This document shows positions 24,192 through 33,051 of a stretch of DNA of 49,966 nt, in pieces. How positions within the stretch are numbered: position 1 is the stretch's first letter; the number at the start of each line of letters is the position of its first letter. Source of the stretch: Paenibacillus alkaliterrae (GTDB taxonomy: Bacteria; Bacillota; Bacilli; Paenibacillales; Paenibacillaceae); contig NZ_JAKGAP010000052.1 of the NCBI RefSeq assembly GCF_021532375.1, positions 1-49,966 of the forward strand, read 5' to 3'. The notes below the pieces were generated by a model. The model searched no databases. It was not told where the DNA came from and saw only the letters and a list, made by a program, of their open reading frames with translations. A program made the translations under genes and the position numbers.

Positions 24192-25454
24192 ATGTTTAAA
24201 AAAATGATCAGCTACGTACTTGTATTTACTTTCTTTATTGGATCGGTTTCTATGGTTGGTTCGACTAAAGGATCGGCAGCAGCTACATCGTCTGATGTAC
24301 CTTTTACCGACATTCAGACACATTGGGCGAAGGATAACATTATGAAGGCGAAGAAGAGTGGGCTAATTGACGGATTTCCGGATGGGACTTTCAGACCGGA
24401 TGATGTCGTAAAGGGGGATCAGTTTGTTTCGATGATGCTCCGAGCTTTCTCCGATGGCAATACGAAATTTGATCAAGCTTGGTTGGATTCTTTAATAACC
24501 TATCAACCGGGTCATTTAGCGACCATTCTTTCGGCGGTAAAAGAAACGAATTTCACATTCAATAATGCTAGATCGGGTTATTGGGCGACTCCATTTATCG
24601 ACATTTTGTACGATATGGAGTTTCTACATTCGTTCGATTCGGTTTTCCCTGAGAAGTATGATGTCTATAAGAAGCAGATTACTAGGGAAAAGGCATCGTA
24701 CCTGATCGGAAGATGGTTTACGAATTACGAGGATGATTTCGATAGTGCGTACAAAGATTATGTTGTTTCGAAAAGCGGATTGGTTGATATGAATAGTTTC
24801 TCCAATACCGATGTACGACAATATCGAAGCGTAGTCTTAATCGCGGGCTTAATTCGAGGTTGGAATAATCATTTTTATCCTCAACGTTACGTTACCCGAG
24901 CGGAAGCACTTACAATGATCCAACGCTTGCGTGATTCTTCGCTTAGAGATCCGTATAAGCCTGATTTAACAGGGCAGCATTATATCGAGTTGGACGGAAA
25001 AACCTACATGTTCAGCGACCAATATAAGCTTGACACTTATAAGAAAATCGTTGAGTTGGCTAATAAACATGTTCAAAAAGGATATAAGGCTGTTGGTAGT
25101 CTAGGTGTTGCCGTTTTTGATAGCAAAGATACACATGATAAGCGAGATTTTTTGATTCGTTTTGGTGAGTGGGATAATCTTCCACTTCCTGAAATTAGTG
25201 TAACTGTAGCAGAAGGATCAGCTAAATATATCCGGATGTTCTTTCCAAACGGCGAAACTTTTGCGAATTCTAAAAACTTTGTTGATGCAGCATACGAATT
25301 GCTTACCGGTAGCGGTAAGGGAGTTGAGTTGAAGAACAAAGTTGTCGCTACTGTGAAGAATTATAGCGGGAAAGAAATGCAATTTACATTGAACAACAAG
25401 AAATACAAAGTGGTAAAAGTTGGCGATACATTCAATGTAGATTACTTGTACTAA
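24192..25454 (+). CDS. Secreted protein with SLH domains (2)
   Basis: The 420-residue protein has a signal peptide (residues 1-31, ending in SAAA) and SLH repeats: FTDIQTHWAKDNIMKAKKSG / IDGFPDGTFRPDDVVKGDQF at 36-78, a degenerate one near 115-170 (GYWATPFIDILYDMEFLHSF) and one near 195-250 (VLIAGLIRGWNNHFYPQRYV followed by TRAEALTMIQRL). The C-terminal 150 residues are a separate alpha/beta domain of unknown role, with a strand-rich end. ATG 24192 follows GAGGGGGAG. It lies 30 bases after the first SLH gene and 24 bases before the giant surface protein, so the three are probably co-expressed and may assemble together on the wall. Confidence 0.88.
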   Translation: MFKKMISYVLVFTFFIGSVSMVGSTKGSAAATSSDVPFTDIQTHWAKDNIMKAKKSGLIDGFPDGTFRPDDVVKGDQFVSMMLRAFSDGNTKFDQAWLDSLITYQPGHLATILSAVKETNFTFNNARSGYWATPFIDILYDMEFLHSFDSVFPEKYDVYKKQITREKASYLIGRWFTNYEDDFDSAYKDYVVSKSGLVDMNSFSNTDVRQYRSVVLIAGLIRGWNNHFYPQRYVTRAEALTMIQRLRDSSLRDPYKPDLTGQHYIELDGKTYMFSDQYKLDTYKKIVELANKHVQKGYKAVGSLGVAVFDSKDTHDKRDFLIRFGEWDNLPLPEISVTVAEGSAKYIRMFFPNGETFANSKNFVDAAYELLTGSGKGVELKNKVVATVKNYSGKEMQFTLNNKKYKVVKVGDTFNVDYLY

Positions 25455-25478
25455 AATCAAAATTAGAAGGAGAATTGT

Positions 25479-28400
25479 ATGCAGCGTTTAAAGCGGAATG
25501 TTTCAACTTGGCTTGCCGCTATGATGATCTTGCAACTCTTGCAACTTATCGTTGTGCCTACATCATTCGTAGAAACTGCGTATGCTGCAGAAAAAATTAA
25601 TGGGTTTGATAACCCGTGTGGTTACAATGTTCAATCTGATGGTCCCATCCCTAGTGGAGTGCGCCCGTGTAACTCAGACGGGTACAAATTCAATTCCAGA
25701 CTATACTCTACGGCAATAACAATGAACGCGGCAGGGAAGGTATCAGCTCCGCTTCAAATGATAGTCTATGGAGATCATTATTCGGTTCCAGCAAAAAGCC
25801 AAGATTATAAACGAGGGTGGCAAAATGAGCAAGGAGTTATCATTGATCCGGAACCAAACGGTGAGGGCCATTTCTATGCCTATGATATTAAGTACGGTGG
25901 TTATACGTATGGAGAATTCCGCTATCTTGGTTTTACAATAGACGGATCTTTGTACCACAATAATTACTTTATTGTTGATGATGATGTGGGAAATAGCTTA
26001 GATAAAAAGCATTGGGTGTTCAAACCGTGGGATAATCTACCCAGTTCGTGGCGACATAAACCGTCAAGTCCGGGGTTTGTATATCAAGGTGATGAAGACA
26101 GAACAACGTTACCCAAGTTCAATAATTTATTAAGAAACATTCAACGTTCGCTAGGCTTTACTACTATTACGCAGGGTGTTTCGTACAGCAATCGTTATAA
26201 AGTTTTAACAAATACTACTGAAAATCGTGATCCGCGCAACTATATGGCTGTCAATCAGCCTGCTACAGCGCGGGAAGCTGGATTTGGAACCATGTTCCAC
26301 TATAGTTGGGATTCTCATTCTCTATGGTATCAAACAGTCCCACTGTTGAAGGTAAAAGGACCGGAAAAAACACCACCACCTGCTGCTTGCGTAGCAACTC
26401 CTGTGTCAAAACAACCGCTACAGATCAACAAAGAACGTACTATTAAGGTACAAGTCAAAGTAAAAGGGACATTACAAGACACCGCTTATTTTGGTAATTT
26501 AGCTGCCGAAGCAATCTTTTATACAAGACGGGAAGTCAACTATTGGAATCTTGAATTGACAGATATACAAAAAAATTCTGATATTAAATTATCGTCCAGC
26601 AATAAATCGCAAGGTGTTGTTGTAAAAGACAATAATGGTGAGGGTATTTTCACTTTAGTTATTGATACTGATAGACTAACCAAGACATCAGATCCAAAAG
26701 TGTTGAAATACTCTACAAACGCAAATGCAACTGCTGTATATGTCAATGATGCTTCTTCGGATGTCTCCAGATCGACAAGTCCTACATGTAAGTTGGATAT
26801 AACTTTCCAATCAAACGGAAAAGGAACGATGTTGTCAGATTTCAATGCAATACCACAAATCATGTTTGAAAAGAAATCTGAATTTACTTCCTCGATGTTG
26901 GGTTATAAAGACTTATCTTACGGTAAAGATGTTGATTATTACCGTTTTGAGATTACTAACGATGAAGACGGAACGAAAATATCGAAAACCTTTGATCCCG
27001 CGATTCCCGAAGTGAAGAAACCGAAGGCAGGGTATTTGGATCAAGATGCTGTTAGGAAATATCTTTATGATTTTATGGGGAGTAAATTTTCGGAATCCTC
27101 AACAGATCGCGTAGTGAAAACATTTCAGATTAAACAAACAATCGTAGATCGAGACGCGGCTACCAATAACGAATCAATTGCAATGAAGACGGTTGTTGTC
27201 GTTCAAGACGTTCCGGCTCACATTATCGGTGGATGTGAAAATCCTGATGTAAAATTACGACCAAAACCACCACAGTATATACAGCCTGAATCAAGCTGGC
27301 CGCAAGATTGGTATGATGTAGTACCATTCCCTGTGACAGATGGTGTTCCTAATTATATTCCGGCTGCAAGCTGTGAAGATCCACCGGGGTATGATGAATT
27401 TACGAAACGTGCTTTTATTGATGGCAACGAAATCGATGTAGATCAGTTTTTTGCCGGAGAATATATATTCGGTGAAGATCAAATTGGATTGCGTGAAGTC
27501 AAAGTAGTATGGACTGCTCCGGATGGTACTGAATCTTTCATGATTCAACATGCAGTCATTCACGAAACTAAGCCGCGTGTTTCCTTGCAAATCGAAGGAA
27601 CATTTAAGCAGAATCGAACAATGAACGCTTACGACCGTTCGGCAGCTAGTAATGATCAATGGGTCGAACAAAATGCCCCATTAGAAATAACAAGTTTTAG
27701 CTATGTGAATGCAGATGATCCAAGTTTGAAATGCCGAACTGGGTACTGCGAAATAAATCTTTCACAAAAAATGTTCATGTATAAGGATATAGGGAACTAC
27801 CAAATGAGCATTGCAGCCAAGCGTGTTATTCCTTATGGGAACGGCAACTCTATCACACGGTATTCCGATCCATATGTTGTAGATTACGAGATTATGCCAG
27901 ATCACAAGCCTGCAATCATTGCTCATGCTTATGGGGCAGAAGTGAGCCGTTTAGACAAACTGCAACTGTTCTACGATGTACAAAGTACGGACGGAGATTT
28001 TATTGCTTCAAAGAATCTGAAAGTATTCTATGATTCAGATAATAACGATTCATTCGAGACAAAAGTATTTGAAAGTACAGATGACCTAAAAGAGTTGCCA
28101 GAATTTACAAAACTCGGTCAGTATCAGATCATAGTTGATGCAAAAGAAGGAACAAATGAAGAACGATTAATGGAGTTCATTTCTCCTGATGACGATAAAA
28201 CACATACGATGACCAGTTACTTCTTTGTAGATAATTATGCACCGTCAAGCGATTTATATCTTGAAGTACCCAACGTTAAACCGGATATGGATGTCTTTTT
28301 CATGCTAGATTCCAACTTAACACAGGTATCTACTGATTACGTCAAAAACAACAAAGTTACACTCACTAACGCTTTTACTACGGCTAATATGCTTGCGAAT

Positions 28401-31157
28401 GTAGGAATATGGGATATGAAAACTTACACCTATTCTCAATCGGCAAGTACAAGTAAAAGTACCGGATCATCCTATCCACCAAGCACAACGACATATACTA
28501 GCGAAGGATATTCAGGAACGTTATCTCGGACAAGCGTATCCAATTCTCCTTATTCAAGGGACGAAGGATCTTATAAGTCGGTAACGGAGAGTAAAACAGC
28601 AACAGATTCTTGTTCAAACACTGTTACAACATATTATGGTCCAACAGGTAATATGACTAGTCAAACATCAACTAGCGTATGTCCTTCTAGCAAATCATAT
28701 AGTGATGGTCAATATTCCGGAACATTATATCGGACTGGAGAATCATCGAGTGGAAGTTGTCCAACTACAGGAGGACCAAAAAACGGTTCTTGTTCGAATA
28801 CATGGACTGCGAGTTATTCCGGTACTGTTTATTGGACGCATGATGTTTGGGAGCCGAAAATAGTATGGTATGACAGCTATACAGGCTACTATAGCGGCAC
28901 CATTTACAAGGATGTGCGGCAGCCGTATGACACTTCATTTATGCGTTCGGTTCAAAACAAGTATGTCATCTATGTATCTGATAATACAGTAAGCCAATTA
29001 TCCGACTTACAGTACGTTATGGGTAAGCATTCTGCCAAGCTGTTATTAGTTGGTCAAAGCGCAATTGAAGCACAAATTGAACATGAAAAATTCATTGCCA
29101 ATAACAAAGCTATTGAACAAGTCGTAACAGATACCATTAATTACATTGCAGAAAGCAATCCTGCGATACCGAAGGTCTTAAAACTACTTGGGGAAGAAAT
29201 CACGACACATACGGCTACTTTTGATTATGAAAGTGACCCTATTCCTTCAAGCGCGGACCAATTGCAAATTGTTCAAGACCCAAATCATTATGATAATTCT
29301 CTTGGGTATGATTCTTTTGCAGGGAAGACATTAATCTCAACACAGAGCGAATCGAATTGGGCAGCATATCAATCGACATTAACTCTGAATAAGCCCGGTA
29401 AATATACTTTCTTCCGTCGGGTAAAAGATTTACCGACAACAGACCCTAATTTCGCTGATTATGCTTATAAGTCAAATGAGTCAGCGATAGAGGTTTTTGT
29501 TCATCGGAAACCAATAGCAGACGTAACACTGGATTTTGACTACATGCCTGCATCAAATACTTATCGGACAACTTGGGTGGATCTCTCTTACGATCTCGAT
29601 CATAATATTACCCGAGCTGCAACCGATAGAGGCATTCAAGATCGTTCCATCAAATTTACTAATCAAGGAACAGGCGAAGCATTTACAAAAATACCGAATG
29701 AATTGGCTCCCGGTACTTATGTGCTAGATTATGTAGCGCAGGACATTGAAGGAGTATGGAGCGATCCGATTCAACGAACTTTTGTCTTGCCTGATACGGT
29801 TCCAGTACAGTTTAAAAGCAAGCTAAAAACGGAGGACAGTGGTTTTTCTTTAGCAAGTGTACCAGCAAGTGAAAATTTAGTTGCTCATGATTTATGGACA
29901 AGGTACCCGTATTCCATTTCACTAGCCTTTTCAATGGGGAGTTACATTTCTCGATCGGTTCCTTATTATACGGGGACAAAGAACGGAAACGATATTTCAT
30001 GGAATGATGAACAGTTTACCATTCCAAACACAACGCCGGATGGCCTATATACATTCTCGATATTAGCTAATGGTTCAGTTGCGGGATCAACTGCAGCTCA
30101 TTCATATTCCGTTAATGTATTTACGCCGATCAATTTGAATCCGACCAAACCTATAGCAAACGACATGTATGTGGTCGGGTACCCGGCTACGCTGACGGCT
30201 ACGACCACGAAGTATCCATCGACGACGACGGCCATCTTATTCTATGGAACTGCGTATGCAAGAACCGTAAGTTTGTCGCCGACTAGCACAGCTTCCGGAA
30301 AGACTTGGAACTACTCTTACTCATCTTTCCCAAATGTGCCAGTAGGTAACTATGTCGTTCGCTTTACTTCGACCAATCCGAGCGGGAAATCGGAATCCGT
30401 AAACGTGGCTTTCCGTGTAACCAATAACACACCGCCATACGGAACATTTAAAACGTACACTTATGACCCGAACAATACGTCCATGCCCAAATTCGAAGGC
30501 GACACGGTTCATATCGATCCAGTCGGAATCGGCGATAATCAGAACGATACGCTGGATGTAAATTATACGGTACGTGATCCTGATGGAGTCGTGGTTCTAA
30601 ACACGAATTACGTCTGGAACACCCCTTATCCGACGGCCGGGGGTCCGACTCTCGTTGCTCAGAAGGTCGGTACCTACATGGTAACGCAGACATTGAGCGA
30701 CAGAAAGGCGTCGCCGGTTGTCACGAATGGCAGCTTCAACGTCCTGCCTCTGGGAATCACCGGTTCAGTGACGCATACGACGAAATGGGAGGAAAACCGG
30801 GTGGCATACAATACGGCGAACCCGACCAAAACACGCTCGGTTGATACGTTCTGGGCAGGTGAAGAATTCATCCTTGCATCAAATGCAACGAATACCGGAA
30901 CGTCATTGGTTAAGGTCGACCGGGTAACGGTAGGGTTGGTAGGACAGGGCGTAACGGTCGATCTCTCTAATACCCCATCCGGTAGCATAAACTGGACAGG
31001 CACGATGTGGCGAAACAACTTCGATGAACTGCCTGACGGAAATTACAATTTCCTCTTCACGGCCTACTATTCCAATGGCGTCGTGAAAACGACAACCGTA
31101 ACCGTACGGATTAAAGACAGCATTTGGGACGTCACGAAAACGCATCTAACGCATTAG
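25479..31157 (+). CDS. Giant secreted surface protein (1892 residues)
   Basis: The N-terminus has a signal peptide cleaved after about residue 36 (TAYA). The mature protein is long, beta-rich and Tyr/Asn/Ser/Thr-rich, with scattered Cys pairs early on. Residues about 980-1145 are Ser/Thr/Tyr-rich and contain four YSGT motifs (GYSGTLSRT, QYSGTLYRT, SYSGTVYWT, YYSGTIYKD). Later parts look like bacterial Ig/PKD-type modules (for example PGTYVLDYVAQDIEGVWSDP and PVGNYVVRFTSTNPSGKSES). No SLH, LPXTG or membrane anchor is seen, so it may be held through the SLH proteins encoded just before it. From about 30120 the base composition rises sharply (one sampled 60-base line is 58% G+C against 37% near 28200), indicating a grafted C-terminal part. 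ATG 25479 follows AGAAGGAGA. Confidence 0.85.
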   Translation: MQRLKRNVSTWLAAMMILQLLQLIVVPTSFVETAYAAEKINGFDNPCGYNVQSDGPIPSGVRPCNSDGYKFNSRLYSTAITMNAAGKVSAPLQMIVYGDHYSVPAKSQDYKRGWQNEQGVIIDPEPNGEGHFYAYDIKYGGYTYGEFRYLGFTIDGSLYHNNYFIVDDDVGNSLDKKHWVFKPWDNLPSSWRHKPSSPGFVYQGDEDRTTLPKFNNLLRNIQRSLGFTTITQGVSYSNRYKVLTNTTENRDPRNYMAVNQPATAREAGFGTMFHYSWDSHSLWYQTVPLLKVKGPEKTPPPAACVATPVSKQPLQINKERTIKVQVKVKGTLQDTAYFGNLAAEAIFYTRREVNYWNLELTDIQKNSDIKLSSSNKSQGVVVKDNNGEGIFTLVIDTDRLTKTSDPKVLKYSTNANATAVYVNDASSDVSRSTSPTCKLDITFQSNGKGTMLSDFNAIPQIMFEKKSEFTSSMLGYKDLSYGKDVDYYRFEITNDEDGTKISKTFDPAIPEVKKPKAGYLDQDAVRKYLYDFMGSKFSESSTDRVVKTFQIKQTIVDRDAATNNESIAMKTVVVVQDVPAHIIGGCENPDVKLRPKPPQYIQPESSWPQDWYDVVPFPVTDGVPNYIPAASCEDPPGYDEFTKRAFIDGNEIDVDQFFAGEYIFGEDQIGLREVKVVWTAPDGTESFMIQHAVIHETKPRVSLQIEGTFKQNRTMNAYDRSAASNDQWVEQNAPLEITSFSYVNADDPSLKCRTGYCEINLSQKMFMYKDIGNYQMSIAAKRVIPYGNGNSITRYSDPYVVDYEIMPDHKPAIIAHAYGAEVSRLDKLQLFYDVQSTDGDFIASKNLKVFYDSDNNDSFETKVFESTDDLKELPEFTKLGQYQIIVDAKEGTNEERLMEFISPDDDKTHTMTSYFFVDNYAPSSDLYLEVPNVKPDMDVFFMLDSNLTQVSTDYVKNNKVTLTNAFTTANMLANVGIWDMKTYTYSQSASTSKSTGSSYPPSTTTYTSEGYSGTLSRTSVSNSPYSRDEGSYKSVTESKTATDSCSNTVTTYYGPTGNMTSQTSTSVCPSSKSYSDGQYSGTLYRTGESSSGSCPTTGGPKNGSCSNTWTASYSGTVYWTHDVWEPKIVWYDSYTGYYSGTIYKDVRQPYDTSFMRSVQNKYVIYVSDNTVSQLSDLQYVMGKHSAKLLLVGQSAIEAQIEHEKFIANNKAIEQVVTDTINYIAESNPAIPKVLKLLGEEITTHTATFDYESDPIPSSADQLQIVQDPNHYDNSLGYDSFAGKTLISTQSESNWAAYQSTLTLNKPGKYTFFRRVKDLPTTDPNFADYAYKSNESAIEVFVHRKPIADVTLDFDYMPASNTYRTTWVDLSYDLDHNITRAATDRGIQDRSIKFTNQGTGEAFTKIPNELAPGTYVLDYVAQDIEGVWSDPIQRTFVLPDTVPVQFKSKLKTEDSGFSLASVPASENLVAHDLWTRYPYSISLAFSMGSYISRSVPYYTGTKNGNDISWNDEQFTIPNTTPDGLYTFSILANGSVAGSTAAHSYSVNVFTPINLNPTKPIANDMYVVGYPATLTATTTKYPSTTTAILFYGTAYARTVSLSPTSTASGKTWNYSYSSFPNVPVGNYVVRFTSTNPSGKSESVNVAFRVTNNTPPYGTFKTYTYDPNNTSMPKFEGDTVHIDPVGIGDNQNDTLDVNYTVRDPDGVVVLNTNYVWNTPYPTAGGPTLVAQKVGTYMVTQTLSDRKASPVVTNGSFNVLPLGITGSVTHTTKWEENRVAYNTANPTKTRSVDTFWAGEEFILASNATNTGTSLVKVDRVTVGLVGQGVTVDLSNTPSGSINWTGTMWRNNFDELPDGNYNFLFTAYYSNGVVKTTTVTVRIKDSIWDVTKTHLTH

Positions 31158-31162
31158 GATAC

Positions 31163-31213
31163 AACCGAAAGGGTCTTGATTTTCTCCTTTGAGAATCAAG
31201 GCCCTTTCCGGTT
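31163..31213 (+). terminator. Long hairpin after the giant surface protein gene
   Basis: AACCGAAAGGGTCTTGATT (31163-31181) pairs with AATCAAGGCCCTTTCCGGTT (31194-31213) with one or two mismatches. The T run is weak, but the stem is long; it probably ends the SLH/giant-protein operon. Confidence 0.75.
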
Positions 31214-31253
31214 CAATACTTTGGAGTGATGAATATGTAGAGCATTTGAAACA

Positions 31254-31691
31254 TTGTATAAACATTTGATGATGTCATTGATGGATATTAGCGGGACACC
31301 AAGCGTTGCTATGGGTAAGGTTGATATTTCGAATCTGAGTGAGGTTAGTATTAAATTGCTTTATACGATGGCTAATCTGAAGGCTATGATTGGTGAGAAG
31401 CATATTAAAGAAGGCATGAAGCAACGGTTCAATAAGTTTAGAGGATTGCTACAGTTGCAGGGTACAACGTTTAAGGATGATGAATGGGATACGCTTGATA
31501 TTGTATTCTCATATGCTATGCCACAATCTGAGAAGGATATTATAGATAACCTTGCTAAGTTGAGAGAGATTCAAGGTATTAGTATTGAATCGGTTCTGAA
31601 TCATAGTCCGTATACAACTGATGTTGTGAGTGAGATGAATAGATTGAGTGAGGAAACAGTAAGCGTGGAGAATGTTGAGTCGGCTGAGTAA
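31254..31691 (+). pseudogene. Phage portal protein C-terminal remnant (SPP1 gp6-like)
   Basis: The frame is open back to about 31230 without a good start. It encodes ISGTPSVAMGKVDISNLSEV, then SIKLLYTMANLKAMIGEKHI and a helical end. The pattern SG.P..AMG....NLS...IK.LY followed by a charged helical stem is typical of the last third of SPP1-type portal proteins, which form the DNA gate in tailed-phage heads. No terminase, head or tail genes flank it, so it is a stranded fragment. It is more AT-rich than the neighbouring surface-protein gene, which supports a separate origin. Confidence 0.65.
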
Positions 31692-31989
31692 AATTGTTAA
31701 TAGTGATTGTTACAATTAAATAATAGGCGTGATGATAAGGTGAAAATATAATGTTTCGTGGAACAATTTCCCGTGGAACAATGTTCAAGAGCGCACGCCT
31801 GTTACTATATAATATTAGTAAAGCTTCATATAAATAATTTACTATTACTATGATAAGCCACGTTCCTATCAACAAAATCTTTAAACCAATACGTAGTTTG
31901 TTTGAAGAAATCTTGTTTTCAATATTCCAAAGCAATATAGTAAAGGCAACTAGAATAATTAATCCATAAATAATCCCCAAATCAACCAT
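31579..31989 (-). CDS. Possible small membrane protein
   Basis: The first 80 residues of this frame contain two hydrophobic helices (GLIILVAFTILLWNI and IGLKILLIGTWLIIVIVNYL) separated by a basic loop, a plausible small membrane protein. The last third overlaps the portal remnant and is probably not selected. AAAGG lies directly before the ATG, so a TTG three codons in may be the actual start. No family recognised. Confidence 0.35.
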   Translation of the reverse strand: MVDLGIIYGLIILVAFTILLWNIENKISSNKLRIGLKILLIGTWLIIVIVNYLYEALLILYSNRRALLNIVPREIVPRNIIFSPYHHAYYLIVTITINNFTQPTQHSPRLLFPHSIYSSHSQHQLYTDYDSEPIQY

Positions 31990-32020
31990 CCTTTACAGGG
32001 TTTATCCGCTCTCTTGTTGC

Positions 32021-32683
32021 TCACAATAGAAGCTGGCTGTAAACTCCCCTAAATATATCGTTTCCATATATATAGCTGATAAACGAAGCGCCGGCAATCA
32101 CCGGCCCGAATGGTACTGTGACGTTCTGACCCCCACTGCGCGATACTATGAGATAAATCCCCATGAGAGTACCAACGAAACAGAAAACTAGGAATGAAAG
32201 AAGCGTGAGCTTTAATCCCAGTACTAAGCCGGTCAAAAGCAAGAGTTTAATATCGCCATCTCCAACAGCGTCACTCTTCGCGATAACTTTGCCGATCAGC
32301 TTAAAGCAGTAGAAAACACCACCGCCAAGTAGTGCGGCAACGACATAATCCCAATACGGAAGCGGGTGAATAAATACTCGGAGCGAGGCAGCCAAAATAA
32401 TGCTAGGGATCGTGATCTTATCCGGAATAATCATATGGCGCCAATCGCAAATGGAAATCGTGAGCAGAGCCGCAACGAAGGGGATGGCTAAAATCCATTC
32501 TTCAGATAATTCTATAGATGCCGCCATAAGGCCAAAACCGAGCGCCGTAGAGACTCGGGCTGTCAGGGCAGATGCTACCACTTGAACTCCTTCTGGAGCA
32601 TAGCGCATCGAGAATGAATTCATCCAACCGCCCACCCAGAATCCAATCGCGGCAGCGCAAGTAAAAAAGACAGTTGTAAGCAT
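32021..32683 (-). CDS. cpaA: A24-type prepilin peptidase (CpaA/TadV-like)
   Basis: The 220-residue membrane protein has six to seven helices and both catalytic aspartates of A24 aspartic peptidases: Asp80 in SICDWRHMIIPD and Asp144 in the GxGD motif AVGDGDIKLLLLTG. It starts at ATG 32683 behind TAGGAAGGAATC. This enzyme should process the pilins or pseudopilins of the Tad operon, yet it is encoded 10 kb away on the opposite strand, downstream of a tyrosine recombinase gene. It has no N-terminal methyltransferase domain, as usual for the short CpaA/TadV type. Confidence 0.85.
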   Translation of the reverse strand: MLTTVFFTCAAAIGFWVGGWMNSFSMRYAPEGVQVVASALTARVSTALGFGLMAASIELSEEWILAIPFVAALLTISICDWRHMIIPDKITIPSIILAASLRVFIHPLPYWDYVVAALLGGGVFYCFKLIGKVIAKSDAVGDGDIKLLLLTGLVLGLKLTLLSFLVFCFVGTLMGIYLIVSRSGGQNVTVPFGPVIAGASFISYIYGNDIFRGVYSQLLL

Positions 32684-32705
32684 GGTATCGATTCCTTCCT
32701 ATTAG

Positions 32706-33051
32706 TTACTTCTCTGACAAGCCCTTGAGCTCCTGCAGATGACGATTACAGGCGGACTTAATGACCGATGGCATCATATCTATCTGGTGTTCGTACCCTT
32801 TTGAGACATAACGGCAATGAATACCGTTCTTTAATACAAGCTCAAGAATTTTGATTTGTCGATGCCGCAAATGCGCGCGTACATGTTTATGCTCTTCCTC
32901 AAGTTTTTCTTGAATACCTTCGAGATATCGGACACATGGAGCAAACCTCCTTGATGGGTTCGATATCACGGGCTAGAACCAAAGGCAGCGTCGAGCCTAC
33001 TATATGGCGAATGACTATCTCCCGATCCTCGTATTCATATCCCATCGTCAT
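32706..33051 (-). pseudogene. Unrecognised small protein, probably one gene split by a single-base frameshift
   Basis: On the minus strand a frame starts at ATG 33051 (GAGGTG upstream), overlapping the end of the recombinase gene, and runs 50 codons to 32899 (TMGYEYEDREIVIRHIVGST, then LPLVLARDIEPIKEVCSMC). A second frame, one base off, continues from there to 32706 (LEEEHKHVRAHLRHRQIKIL and NRHLQELKGLSEK). Removing one A from the AAAAA run near 32907 joins them into a coherent 113-residue protein with Cys pairs CSMC and a charged helix. No family recognised. Alternatively, two overlapping small genes or a programmed shift are possible. It sits between the recombinase and the prepilin peptidase. 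Confidence 0.5.

Noticed and set aside
30448..31145. Long minus-strand frames in the G+C-rich end of the giant protein gene
   Set aside because: They arise from the G+C-rich codon usage of the plus-strand gene and show no protein-like features of their own.
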